A stretch of DNA of 64,000 nucleotides from Hippasteria phrygiana (lineage: Eukaryota; Echinodermata; Asteroidea; Valvatida; Goniasteridae): contig JAZGUH010000282.1 in assembly GCA_037893225.1 (NCBI GenBank), positions 868,001 to 932,000 on the forward strand, given 5' to 3'. The first letter of the stretch is position 1, and every line of letters starts with the position of its first letter. Shown here in pieces: positions 1 through 9,436 of the stretch. The notes beneath the pieces were generated by a model. That model was not told the DNA's origin. It did no database searches and saw only the letters and a list, made by a program, of their open reading frames with translations. Both the position numbers and the translations under genes were made by a program.

Positions 1-171
1 TATGAACACAGATGTTGGCCGGGAAGAAAATAAACATTGCGAGGTTTGAATTTTCTCCACAAGTGTTAACTCTAAGAAGCCGCCGATAATTGCAACATGT
101 AGCGCCAGATCTAAGCTATCCATACATGTCAAAATTACTGAATTTGGTTGATATTTCATGCAATTATGAAT
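1..171 (+). repeat. Partial N monomer at left edge
   Basis: The window opens at p61 (TATGAACACAG) of an N-type monomer. GGGAAG, GTGTTAAC, AAGCCGCC and the TGAATTTGGTTGAT end identify the type. Confidence 0.93.
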
Positions 172-403
172 GAGTAAAGCAAGTCCATACCCCAGGGAAT
201 TTGACATGCATGGAGCAATAAATAGACGGTAACATGTACACAGATGTTGGCCGGAAAGAAAATAAACATTGCGAGGTTTGAATTTTCTCCACAAGTTTTA
301 ACTCTAGGAAGCCGCCGATGATTGCAACATGTAGCGCCAGATCTAAGCTATCCATACATGTCAACATTACTGTATTTGGTTTATATTTCATGCAATTATG
401 AAT
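172..403 (+). repeat. Monomer type M1 (232 bp)
   Basis: Differs from N by an extra C at p14 (GTCCATACC), T at p35 (GACATGCATGG), C at p55, AACATGTAC at p59-67, GGAAAG at p81-86, TTTTAAC instead of GTGTTAAC around p125, G at p135, G at p148 and C at p193 (TCAACATT). It ends TGTATTTGGTTTAT. Family II type M is the same except that it usually ends GGTTGAT. M2 (for example 1330-1561) has TACAC at p91-95 and no TCAACA. M3 (1793-2024) has CCAGAAAG at p79-86. The M class supplies the long partner in a 231/232 alternation. Confidence 0.93.
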
Positions 404-634
404 GAGTAAAGCAAGTCATACCCCAGGGAATTTGACAGGCATGGAGCAATAAATAGAAGGTAATATGCACACAGATGTTGGCCGGGAAGAAAATAAACAT
501 TGCGAGGTTTGAATTTTCTCCACAAGTGTTAACTCTAAGAAGCCGCCGATAATTGCAACATGTAGCGCCAGATCTAAGCTATCCATACATGTCAAAATTA
601 CTGAATTTGGTTGATATTTCATGCAATTATGAAT
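404..634 (+). repeat. Monomer type Q (231 bp)
   Basis: N-like, but reads TATGCAC at p61-67 where N has TATGAAC. Keeps GGGAAG, GTGTTAAC, AAGCCGCC and the TGAATTTGGTTGAT end. Occurs in family I between M1 and S at 404, 5499, 11753, 14531 and 61567. It occupies the slot after M1 that R occupies in family II, so Q and R are probably positional homologues. Confidence 0.9.
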
Positions 635-866
635 GAGTAAAGCAAGTCCATACCCCATGGAATTTGACAGGCATGGAGCAATAAATAAAAGGTAATCTGC
701 ACACAGATGGTGGCCGGGAAGAAAATAAACATTGCGAGGTTTGAATTTTCTCCACAAGTTTTAACTCTAAGAAGCCGCCGATAATTGCAACATGTAGCGC
801 CAGATCTAAGCTATCCATACATGTCAAAATTACTGAATTTGGTTGATATTTCATGCAATTATGAAT
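635..866 (+). repeat. Monomer type S (232 bp)
   Basis: Diagnostic sites: extra C at p14, CCCCATGG (an NcoI site) at p18-25, AATAAATAAAAGG around p45-57, TAATCTGCAC at p58-67, GATGGTGGCC at p71-80, and TTTTAAC with AAGAAGCC. Seen at 635, 5730, 8973, 11984, 14762 and 61798, and as a hybrid at 59714. The copies at 5730 and 8973 share a private CCACCAG change near p116-122, so they are sister copies. Confidence 0.92.
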
Positions 867-1098
867 GAGTAAAGCAAGTCCATACCCCAGGGAATTTGAC
901 AGGCATGGAGCAATAAATAAGAGGTAATCTGCACACAGATGGTGGCCGGGAAGAAAATATACATTGCGAGGTTTGAATTTTCTCCACAAGTGTTAACTCT
1001 AAGAAGCCGCCGATAATTGCAACATGTAGCGCCAGATCTAAGCTATCCATACATGTCAAAATTACTGTATTTGGTTTATATTTCATGCAAATATGAAT
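867..1098 (+). repeat. Monomer type T (232 bp)
   Basis: Carries the extra C at p14, AATAAATAAGAGG, TAATCTGCAC, GATGGTGGCC and AAAATATACATTG at p87-99. It ends TGTATTTGGTTTAT. The following anchor region reads GCAAATATG instead of GCAATTATG in the copies at 867, 5962, 9205 and 14994. The copies at 12216 and 62030 have the usual GCAATTATG. T always follows S and always precedes W or a W-start hybrid. Restricted to family I. Confidence 0.92.
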
Positions 1099-1329
1099 GA
1101 GTAAAGCAAGTCATACCCTAGAGAATTTGACATGCATGGAGCAATAAATAGAAGGTAATATGAACACAGATGTTGGCCGGAAAGAAAATAAACATTGCGA
1201 GGTTTGGATTTTCTCCACAAGTGTTAACTCTAAGAAGCCGCCGATAATTGCAACATGTAGCGCCAGATCTAAGCTATCCATACATGTCAAAATTACTGAA
1301 TTTGGTTGATATTTCATGCAATTATGAAT
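1099..1329 (+). repeat. Monomer type W (231 bp)
   Basis: Diagnostic CCCTAGAGAA at p18-27, T at p35, TATGAAC at p61-67, GGAAAG at p81-86 and G at p109 (GGTTTGGATTTT). Keeps GTGTTAAC, AAGAAGCC and the TGAATTTGGTTGAT end. Found in both families, so it belongs to the shared backbone. The copies at 4108 and 7582 share AAAACAAAC near p87-95, marking them as sisters. The W'' form (16526, 28769, 33428, 36291 and 63883) has TTTGAATT instead of TTTGGATT. Confidence 0.93.
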
Positions 1330-1561
1330 GAGTAAAGCAAGTCCATACCCCAGGGAATTTGACATGCATGGAGCAATAAATAGACGGTAACATGTACACA
1401 GATGTTGGCCGGAAAGAAAATACACATTGCGAGGTTTGAATTTTCTCCACAAGTTTTAACTCTAGGAAGCCGCCGATGATTGCAACATGTAGCGCCAGAT
1501 CTAAGCTATCCATACATGTCAAAATTACTGTATTTGGTTGATATTTCATGCAATTATGAAT

Positions 1562-1792
1562 GAGTAAAGCAAGTCATAACCCAGGGAATTTGACAGGCAT
1601 GGAGCAATAAATAGAAGGTAATATGCACACAGATGTTGGCCGGGAAGAAAATAAACATTGCGAGGTTTGAATTTTCTCCACAAGTGTTAACTCTAAGAAG
1701 TCGCCGATAATTGCAACATGTAGCGCCAGATCTAAGCTATCCATACATGTCAAAATTACTGAATTTGGTTGATATTTCATGCAATTATGAAT
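1562..1792 (+). repeat. Monomer type R2 (231 bp)
   Basis: Recognised by GTCATAACCCAGG (A at p18), TATGCAC, GGGAAG, TTTGAATT and AAGTCGCC (T at p140). It ends TGAATTTGGTTGAT. Occurs in family I after M2 at 1562, 2488, 9900, 10826, 58787, 60640 and 62725. A variant at 21920 sits inside family II. R3 (3646, 7120, 13142) has GTCATACCCCAGG and a TGTATTTGGTTGAT end, and links R2 to the family II type R. Confidence 0.9.
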
Positions 1793-2718
1793 GAGTAAAG
1801 CAAGTCCATACCCCAGGGAATTTGACATGCATGGAGCAATAAATAGACGGTAACATGTACACAGATGTTGGCCAGAAAGAAAATAAACATTGCGAGGTTT
1901 GAATTTTCTCCACAAGTTTTAACTCTAGGAAGCCGCCGATGATTGCAACATGTAGCGCCAGATCTAAGCTATCCATACATGTCAAAATTACTGTATTTGG
2001 TTGATATTTCATGCAATTATGAATGAGTAAAGCAAGTCATACCCTAGAGAATTTGACATGCATGGAGCAATAAATAGAAGGTAATATGAACACAGATGTT
2101 GGCCGGAAAGAAAATAAACATTGCGAGGTTTGGATTTTCTCCACAAGTGTTAACTCTAAGAAGCCGCCGATAATTGCAACATGTAGCGCCAGATCTAAGC
2201 TATCCATACATGTCAAAATTACTGAATTTGGTTGATATTTCATGCAATTATGAATGAGTAAAGCAAGTCCATACCCCAGGGAATTTGACATGCATGGAGC
2301 AATAAATAGATGGTAACATGTACACAGATGTTGGCCGGAAAGAAAATACACATTGCGAGGTTTGAATTTTCTCCACAAGTTTTAACTCTAGGAAGCCGCC
2401 GATGATTGCAACATGTAGCGCCAGATCTAAGCTATCCATACATGTCAAAATTACTGTATTTGGTTGATATTTCATGCAATTATGAATGAGTAAAGCAAGT
2501 CATAACCCAGGGAATTTGACAGGCATGGAGCAATAAATAGAAGGTAATATGCACACAGATGTTGGCCGGGAAGAAAATAAACATTGCGAGGTTTGAATTT
2601 TCTCCACAAGTGTTAACTCTAAGAAGTCGCCGATAATTGCAACATGTAGCGCCAGATCTAAGCTATCCATACATGTCAAAATTACTGAATTTGGTTGATA
2701 TTTCATGCAATTATGAAT

Positions 2719-2951
2719 GAGTAAAGCAAGTCCATACCCCAGGGAATTTGACATGCATGGAGCAATAAATAGACGGTAACATGTACACAGATGTTGGCCA
2801 GAAAGAAAATAAACATTGCGAGGTTTGAATTTTCTCCACAAGTTTTAACTCTAGGAAGCCGCCGATGATTGCAACATGTAGCGCCAGATCTAAGCTATCC
2901 ATACATGTCAAAATTACTGTTTTTGGGTGATATTTCATTTCAATTATGAAT
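2719..2951 (+). repeat. Monomer type L (233 bp)
   Basis: The longest ordinary monomer. It has the extra C at p14, AACATGTAC, CCAGAAAG at p79-86, TTTTAAC, AGGAAGCC and GATGATT. The end reads TGTTTTTGGGTGATATTTC then ATTTCAATT, where other monomers have ATGCAATT; this adds one base at p220. Eleven copies: 2719, 4339, 4803, 7813, 8277, 11057, 13835, 27700, 59018, 60871 and 62956. Family II type P shares the TTTTTGGGTGAT end without the extra base. Confidence 0.92.
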
Positions 2952-3182
2952 GAGTAAAGCAAGTCATACCCCAGGGAATTTGACAGGCATGGAGCAATAA
3001 ATAGAAGGTAATATGAACACAGATGTTGGCCGGGAAGAAAATAAACATTGCGAGGTTTGAATTTTCTCCACAAGTGTTAACTCTAAGAAGCCGCCGATAA
3101 TTGCAACATGTAGCGCCAGATCTAAGCTATCCATACATGTCAAAATTACTGAATTTGGTTGATATTTCATGCAATTATGAAT
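2952..3182 (+). repeat. Reference monomer, type N (231 bp)
   Basis: Used as the reference for monomer positions p1-p231. It has 88 G+C of 231 (38%). Landmarks: anchor GAGTAAAGCA at p1; AATAAA at p45-50 and again at p89-94; GGCC at p77-80; GTTAAC (HpaI) at p125-130; ACATGT at p155-160 and p184-189; AGATCT (BglII) at p167-172. A series of A/T tracts runs from p190 to p226. Five CpG dinucleotides are present, near p81, p100, p142, p145 and p164. N has no extra C at p14, reads GAAC at p64-67, GGGAAG at p81-86, and ends with TGAATTTGGTTGAT. N occurs in both HOR families, usually just before an M-type monomer. Confidence 0.95.
3141..3177 (+). other. Helically phased A/T tracts (example in one monomer)
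   Basis: Within p190-p226 the tracts AAAATT (p191-196), AATTT (p201-205), ATATTT (p211-216) and AATTA (p222-226) have centres about 9.5-10.5 bp apart, close to one helical turn. Such phasing is known to give intrinsic curvature. The pattern repeats in nearly all monomers and is lost where the 88-bp deletion removes it. That DNA is bent here is inference. Confidence 0.5.
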
Positions 3183-5266
3183 GAGTAAAGCAAGTCATAC
3201 CCCAGGGAATTTGACAGGCATGGAGCAATAAATAGAAGGTAATATGAACACAGATGTTGGCCGGGAAGAAAATAAACATTGCGAGGTTTGAATTTTCTCC
3301 ACAAGTGTTAACTCTAAGAAGCCGCCGATAATTGCAACATGTAGCGCCAGATCTAAGCTATCCATACATGTCAAAAGTACTGAATTTGGTTGATATTTCA
3401 TGCAATTATGAATGAGTAAAGCAAGTCCATACCCCAGGGAATTTGACATGCATGGAGCAATAAATAGACGGTAACATGTACACAGATGTTGGCCGGAAAG
3501 AAAATAAACATTGCGAGGTTTGAATTTTCTCCACAAGTTTTAACTCTAGGAAGCCGCCGATGATTGCAACATGTAGCGCCAGATCTAAGCTATCCATACA
3601 TGTCAACATTACTGTATTTGGTTTATATTTCATGCAATTATGAATGAGTAAAGCAAGTCATACCCCAGGGAATTTGACAGGCATGGAGCAATAAATAGAA
3701 GGTAATATGCACACAGATGTTGGCCGGGAAGAAAATAAACATTGCGAGGTTTGAATTTTCTCCACAAGTGTTAACTCTAAGAAGTCGCCGATAATTGCAA
3801 CATGTAGCGCCAGATCTAAGCTATCCATACATGTCAAAATTACTGTATTTGGTTGATATTTCATGCAATTATGAATGAGTAAAGCAAGTCATACCCCGGG
3901 GAATTTGACAGGCATGGAGCAATAAATAGAAGGTAATATGCACACAGATGTTGGCCGGAAAGAAAATAAACATTGCGAGGTTTGAATTTTCTCCACAAGT
4001 TTTAACTCTAGGAAGCCGCCGATGATTGCAACATGTAGCGCCAGATATAAGCTATCCATGCATGTCAAAATTACTGTATTTGGTTTATATTTCATGCAAT
4101 TATGAATGAGTAAAGCAAGTCATACCCTAGAGAATTTGACATGCATGGAGCAATAAATAGAAGGTAATATGAACACAGATGTTGGCCGGAAAGAAAACAA
4201 ACATTGCGAGGTTTGGATTTTCTCCACAAGTGTTAACTCTAAGAAGCCGCCGATAATTGCAACATGTAGCGCCAGATCTAAGCTATCCATACATGTCAAA
4301 ATTACTGAATTTGGTTGATATTTCATGCAATTATGAATGAGTAAAGCAAGTCCATACCCCAGGGAATTTGACATGCATGGAGCAATAAATAGACGGTAAC
4401 ATGTACACAGATGTTGGCCAGAAAGAAAATAAACATTGCGAGGTTTGAATTTTCTCCACAAGTTTTAACTCTAGGAAGCCGCCGATGATTGCAACATGTA
4501 GCGCCAGATCTAAGCTATCCATACATGTCAAAATTACTGTTTTTGGGTGATATTTCATTTCAATTATGAATGAGTAAAGCAAGTCATACCCCAGGGAATT
4601 TGACTGGCATGGAGCAATAAATAGAAGGTAATATGAACACAGATGTTGGCCGGGAAGAAAATAAACATTGCGAGGTTTGAATTTTCTCCACAAGTGTTAA
4701 CTCTAAGAAGCCGCCGATAATTGCAACATGTAGCGCCAGATCTAAGCTATCCATACATGTCAAAATTACTGAATTTGGTTGATATTTCATGCAATTATGA
4801 ATGAGTAAAGCAAGTCCATACCCCAGGGAATTTGACATGCATGGAGCAATAAATAGACGGTAACATGTACACAGATGTTGGCCAGAAAGAAAATAAACAT
4901 TGCGAGGTTTGAATTTTCTCCACAAGTTTTAACTCTAGGAAGCCGCCGATGATTGCAACATGTAGCGCCAGATCTAAGCTATCCATACATGTCAAAATTA
5001 CTGTTTTTGGGTGATATTTCATTTCAATTATGAATGAGTAAAGCAAGTCATACCCCAGGGAATTTGACTGGCATGGAGCAATAAATAGAAGGTAATATGA
5101 ACACAGATGTTGGCCGGGAAGAAAATAAACATTGCGAGGTTTGAATTTTCTCCACAAGTGTTAACTCTAAGAAGCCGCCGATAATTGCAACATGTAGCGC
5201 CAGATCTAAGCTATCCATACATGTCAAAATTACTGAATTTGGTTGATATTTCATGCAATTATGAAT

Positions 5267-6193
5267 GAGTAAAGCAAGTCCATACCCCAGGGAATTTGAC
5301 ATGCATGGAGCAATAAATAGACGGTAACATGTACACAGATGTTGGCCGGAAAGAAAATAAACATTGCGAGGTTTGAATTTTCTCCACAAGTTTTAACTCT
5401 AGGAAGCCGCCGATGATTGCAACATGTAGCGCCAGATCTAAGCTATCCATACATGTCAACATTACTGTATTTGGTTTATATTTCATGCAATTATGAATGA
5501 GTAAAGCAAGTCATACCCCAGGGAATTTGACAGGCATGGAGCAATAAATAGAAGGTAATATGCACACAGATGTTGGCCGGGAAGAAAATAAACATTGCGA
5601 GGTTTGAATTTTCTCCACAAGTGTTAACTCTAAGAAGCCGCCGATAATTGCAACATGTAGCGCCAGATCTAAGCTATCCATACATGTCAAAATTACTGAA
5701 TTTGGTTGATATTTCATGCAATTATGAATGAGTAAAGCAAGTCCATACCCCATGGAATTTGACAGGCATGGAGCAATAAATAAAAGGTAATCTGCACACA
5801 GATGGTGGCCGGGAAGAAAATAAACATTGCGAGGTTTGAATTTTCTCCACCAGTTTTAACTCTAAGAAGCCGCCGATAATTGCAACATGTAGCGCCAGAT
5901 CTAAGCTATCCATACATGTCAAAATTACTGAATTTGGTTGATATTTCATGCAATTATGAATGAGTAAAGCAAGTCCATACCCCAGGGAATTTGACAGGCA
6001 TGGAGCAATAAATAAGAGGTAATCTGCACACAGATGGTGGCCGGGAAGAAAATATACATTGCGAGGTTTGAATTTTCTCCACAAGTGTTAACTCTAAGAA
6101 GCCGCCGATAATTGCAACATGTAGCGCCAGATCTAAGCTATCCATACATGTCAAAATTACTGTATTTGGTTTATATTTCATGCAAATATGAAT
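5267..6193 (+). repeat. Family I block M1-Q-S-T, second copy
   Basis: Monomers at 5267 M1, 5499 Q, 5730 S, 5962 T. S carries the CCACCAG change shared only with the copy at 8973. T ends with GCAAATATG like the copy at 867. Confidence 0.92.
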
Positions 6194-6425
6194 GAGTAAA
6201 GCAAGTCATACCCTAGAGAATTTGACATGCATGGAGCAATAAATAGAAGGTAATATGAACACAGATGTTGGCCGGAAAGAAAATAAACATTGCGAGGTTT
6301 GAATTTTCTCCACAAGTTTTAACTCTAGGAAGCCGCCGATGATTGCAACATGTAGCGCCAGATCTAAGCTATCCATACATGTCAAAATTACTGTTTTTGG
6401 GTGATATTTCATTTCAATTATGAAT
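6194..6425 (+). repeat. Hybrid monomer W/L (232 bp)
   Basis: Starts as W (CCCTAGAGAA, TATGAAC). After the GGAAAG region it reads TTTGAATT, TTTTAAC, AGGAAGCC and GATGATT, and ends as L with TGTTTTTGGGTGAT and ATTTCAATT. Lacks the p14 C but has the p220 insertion, which explains 232 bp. One exchange between W and L would remove the intervening W-M2-R2 and similar monomers found after T elsewhere. Confidence 0.88.
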
Positions 6426-8740
6426 GAGTAAAGCAAGTCATACCCCAGGGAATTTGACAGGCATGGAGCAATAAATAGAAGGTAATATGAACACAGATGT
6501 TGGCCGGGAAGAAAATAAACATTGCGAGGTTTGAATTTTCTCCACAAGTGTTAACTCTAAGAAGCCGCCGATAATTGCAACATGTAGCGCCAGATCTAAG
6601 CTATCCATACATGTCAAAATTACTGAATTTGGTTGATATTTCATGCAATTATGAATGAGTAAAGCAAGTCATACCCCAGGGAATTTGACAGGCATGGAGC
6701 AATAAATAGAAGGTAATATGAACACAGATGTTGGCCGGGAAGAAAATAAACATTGCGAGGTTTGAATTTTCTCCACAAGTGTTAACTCTAAGAAGCCGCC
6801 GATAATTGCAACATGTAGCGCCAGATCTAAGCTATCCATACATGTCAAAAGTACTGAATTTGGTTGATATTTCATGCAATTATGAATGAGTAAAGCAAGT
6901 CCATACCCCAGGGAATTTGACATGCATGGAGCAATAAATAGACGGTAACATGTACACAGATGTTGGCCGGAAAGAAAATAAACATTGCGAGGTTTGAATT
7001 TTCTCCACAAGTTTTAACTCTAGGAAGCCGCCGATGATTGCAACATGTAGCGCCAGATCTAAGCTATCCATACATGTCAACATTACTGTATTTGGTTTAT
7101 ATTTCATGCAATTATGAATGAGTAAAGCAAGTCATACCCCAGGGAATTTGACAGGCATGGAGCAATAAATAGAAGGTAATATGCACACAGATGTTGGCCG
7201 GGAAGAAAATAAACATTGCGAGGTTTGAATTTTCTCCACAAGTGTTAACTCTAAGAAGTCGCCGATAATTGCAACATGTAGCGCCAGATCTAAGCTATCC
7301 ATACATGTCAAAATTACTGTATTTGGTTGATATTTCATGCAATTATGAATGAGTAAAGCAAGTCATACCCCGGGGAATTTGACAGGCATGGAGCAATAAA
7401 TAGAAGGTAATATGCACACAGATGTTGGCCGGAAAGAAAATAAACATTGCGAGGTTTGAATTTTCTCCACAAGTTTTAACTCTAGGAAGCCGCCGATGAT
7501 TGCAACATGTAGCGCCAGATATAAGCTATCCATGCATGTCAAAATTACTGTATTTGGTTTATATTTCATGCAATTATGAATGAGTAAAGCAAGTCATACC
7601 CTAGAGAATTTGACATGCATGGAGCAATAAATAGAAGGTAATATGAACACAGATGTTGGCCGGAAAGAAAACAAACATTGCGAGGTTTGGATTTTCTCCA
7701 CAAGTGTTAACTCTAAGAAGCCGCCGATAATTGCAACATGTAGCGCCAGATCTAAGCTATCCATACATGTCAAAATTACTGAATTTGGTTGATATTTCAT
7801 GCAATTATGAATGAGTAAAGCAAGTCCATACCCCAGGGAATTTGACATGCATGGAGCAATAAATAGACGGTAACATGTACACAGATGTTGGCCAGAAAGA
7901 AAATAAACATTGCGAGGTTTGAATTTTCTCCACAAGTTTTAACTCTAGGAAGCCGCCGATGATTGCAACATGTAGCGCCAGATCTAAGCTATCCATACAT
8001 GTCAAAATTACTGTTTTTGGGTGATATTTCATTTCAATTATGAATGAGTAAAGCAAGTCATACCCCAGGGAATTTGACTGGCATGGAGCAATAAATAGAA
8101 GGTAATATGAACACAGATGTTGGCCGGGAAGAAAATAAACATTGCGAGGTTTGAATTTTCTCCACAAGTGTTAACTCTAAGAAGCCGCCGATAATTGCAA
8201 CATGTAGCGCCAGATCTAAGCTATCCATACATGTCAAAATTACTGAATTTGGTTAATATTTCATGCAATTATGAATGAGTAAAGCAAGTCCATACCCCAG
8301 GGAATTTGACATGCATGGAGCAATAAATAGACGGTAACATGTACACAGATGTTGGCCAGAAAGAAAATAAACATTGCGAGGTTTGAATTTTCTCCACAAG
8401 TTTTAACTCTAGGAAGCCGCCGATGATTGCAACATGTAGCGCCAGATCTAAGCTATCCATACATGTCAAAATTACTGTTTTTGGGTGATATTTCATTTCA
8501 ATTATGAATGAGTAAAGCAAGTCATACCCCAGGGAATTTGACTGGCATGGAGCAATAAATAGAAGGTAATATGAACACAGATGTTGGCCGGGAAGAAAAT
8601 AAACATTGCGAGGTTTGAATTTTCTCCACAAGTGTTAACTCTAAGAAGCCGCCGATAATTGCAACATGTAGCGCCAGATCTAAGCTATCCATACATGTCA
8701 AAATTACTGAATTTGGTTGATATTTCATGCAATTATGAAT
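6426..8740 (+). repeat. Second copy of the 2952-5266 block (offset 3474 bp)
   Basis: Monomer starts 6426, 6657, 6888, 7120, 7351, 7582, 7813, 8046, 8277 and 8510 match 2952-5036 exactly at offset 3474. The CAAAAGTAC, CCATGCATGTC, AAAACAAAC and GACTGGCATGG markers are all shared. The copy includes the internal 464-bp L-N doubling. A private change GGTTAATATT lies near 8252. The shared tract continues into the following M1 monomer and ends in the hybrid at 8741. Confidence 0.92.
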
Positions 8741-9436
8741 GAGTAAAGCAAGTCCATACCCCAGGGAATTTGACATGCATGGAGCAATAAATAGACGGTA
8801 ACATGTACACAGATGTTGGCCGGAAAGAAAATAAACATTGCGAGGTTTGAATTTTCTCCACAAGTTTTAACTCTAGGAAGCCGCCGATGATTGCAACATG
8901 TAGCGCCAGATCTAAGCTATCCATACATGTCAAAATTACTGAATTTGGTTGATATTTCATGCAATTATGAATGAGTAAAGCAAGTCCATACCCCATGGAA
9001 TTTGACAGGCATGGAGCAATAAATAAAAGGTAATCTGCACACAGATGGTGGCCGGGAAGAAAATAAACATTGCGAGGTTTGAATTTTCTCCACCAGTTTT
9101 AACTCTAAGAAGCCGCCGATAATTGCAACATGTAGCGCCAGATCTAAGCTATCCATACATGTCAAAATTACTGAATTTGGTTGATATTTCATGCAATTAT
9201 GAATGAGTAAAGCAAGTCCATACCCCAGGGAATTTGACAGGCATGGAGCAATAAATAAGAGGTAATCTGCACACAGATGGTGGCCGGGAAGAAAATATAC
9301 ATTGCGAGGTTTGAATTTTCTCCACAAGTGTTAACTCTAAGAAGCCGCCGATAATTGCAACATGTAGCGCCAGATCTAAGCTATCCATACATGTCAAAAT
9401 TACTGTATTTGGTTTATATTTCATGCAAATATGAAT
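8741..9436 (+). repeat. Shortened family I block: M1/Q hybrid, S, T
   Basis: Starts at 8741 (232 bp), 8973 and 9205. The first monomer begins as M1 but ends TCAAAATTACTGAATTTGG like Q. The two monomers M1 and Q of other copies are thus fused into one and the block is one monomer (231 bp) shorter. S carries the CCACCAG change. This explains why offsets to the 5267 block change from 3474 to 3243 bp. Confidence 0.9.

Larger units (their letters stand above)
172..1098 (+). repeat. Family I block M1-Q-S-T
   Basis: Monomers start at 172, 404, 635 and 867 (232, 231, 232, 232 bp). The same four-monomer block follows N at 5267, 11521, 14299 and 61335, and in shortened form at 8741. It is the most constant part of the family I HOR. 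The offset between this copy and the one at 11521 is 11349 bp, with all spacings matching. Confidence 0.92.
1099..2951 (+). repeat. Tandem duplication of a 926-bp tetramer
   Basis: Monomers at 1099 W, 1330 M2, 1562 R2, 1793 M3, 2025 W, 2256 M2, 2488 R2, 2719 L. The tetramer W-M2-R2-M(3/L) occurs twice in tandem at a 926-bp offset. The second copy has AGATGGTAAC at 2308-2317 where the first has AGACGGTAAC, and its last monomer ends as L. Elsewhere (62262-63188) the same slot holds a single tetramer, so the doubled state is probably derived. Confidence 0.9.
2952..5266 (+). repeat. Family I block N-N'-M1-R3-Y3-W-L-N-L-N
   Basis: Monomer starts: 2952 N, 3183 N', 3414 M1, 3646 R3, 3877 Y3, 4108 W, 4339 L, 4572 N, 4803 L, 5036 N. 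N' carries CAAAAGTAC near p190-198. The L-N dimer (464 bp) is present twice in tandem (4339-4802 and 4803-5266), and both its N monomers carry the private change GACTGGCATGG near p31-41. The whole block recurs at 6426. Confidence 0.92.
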
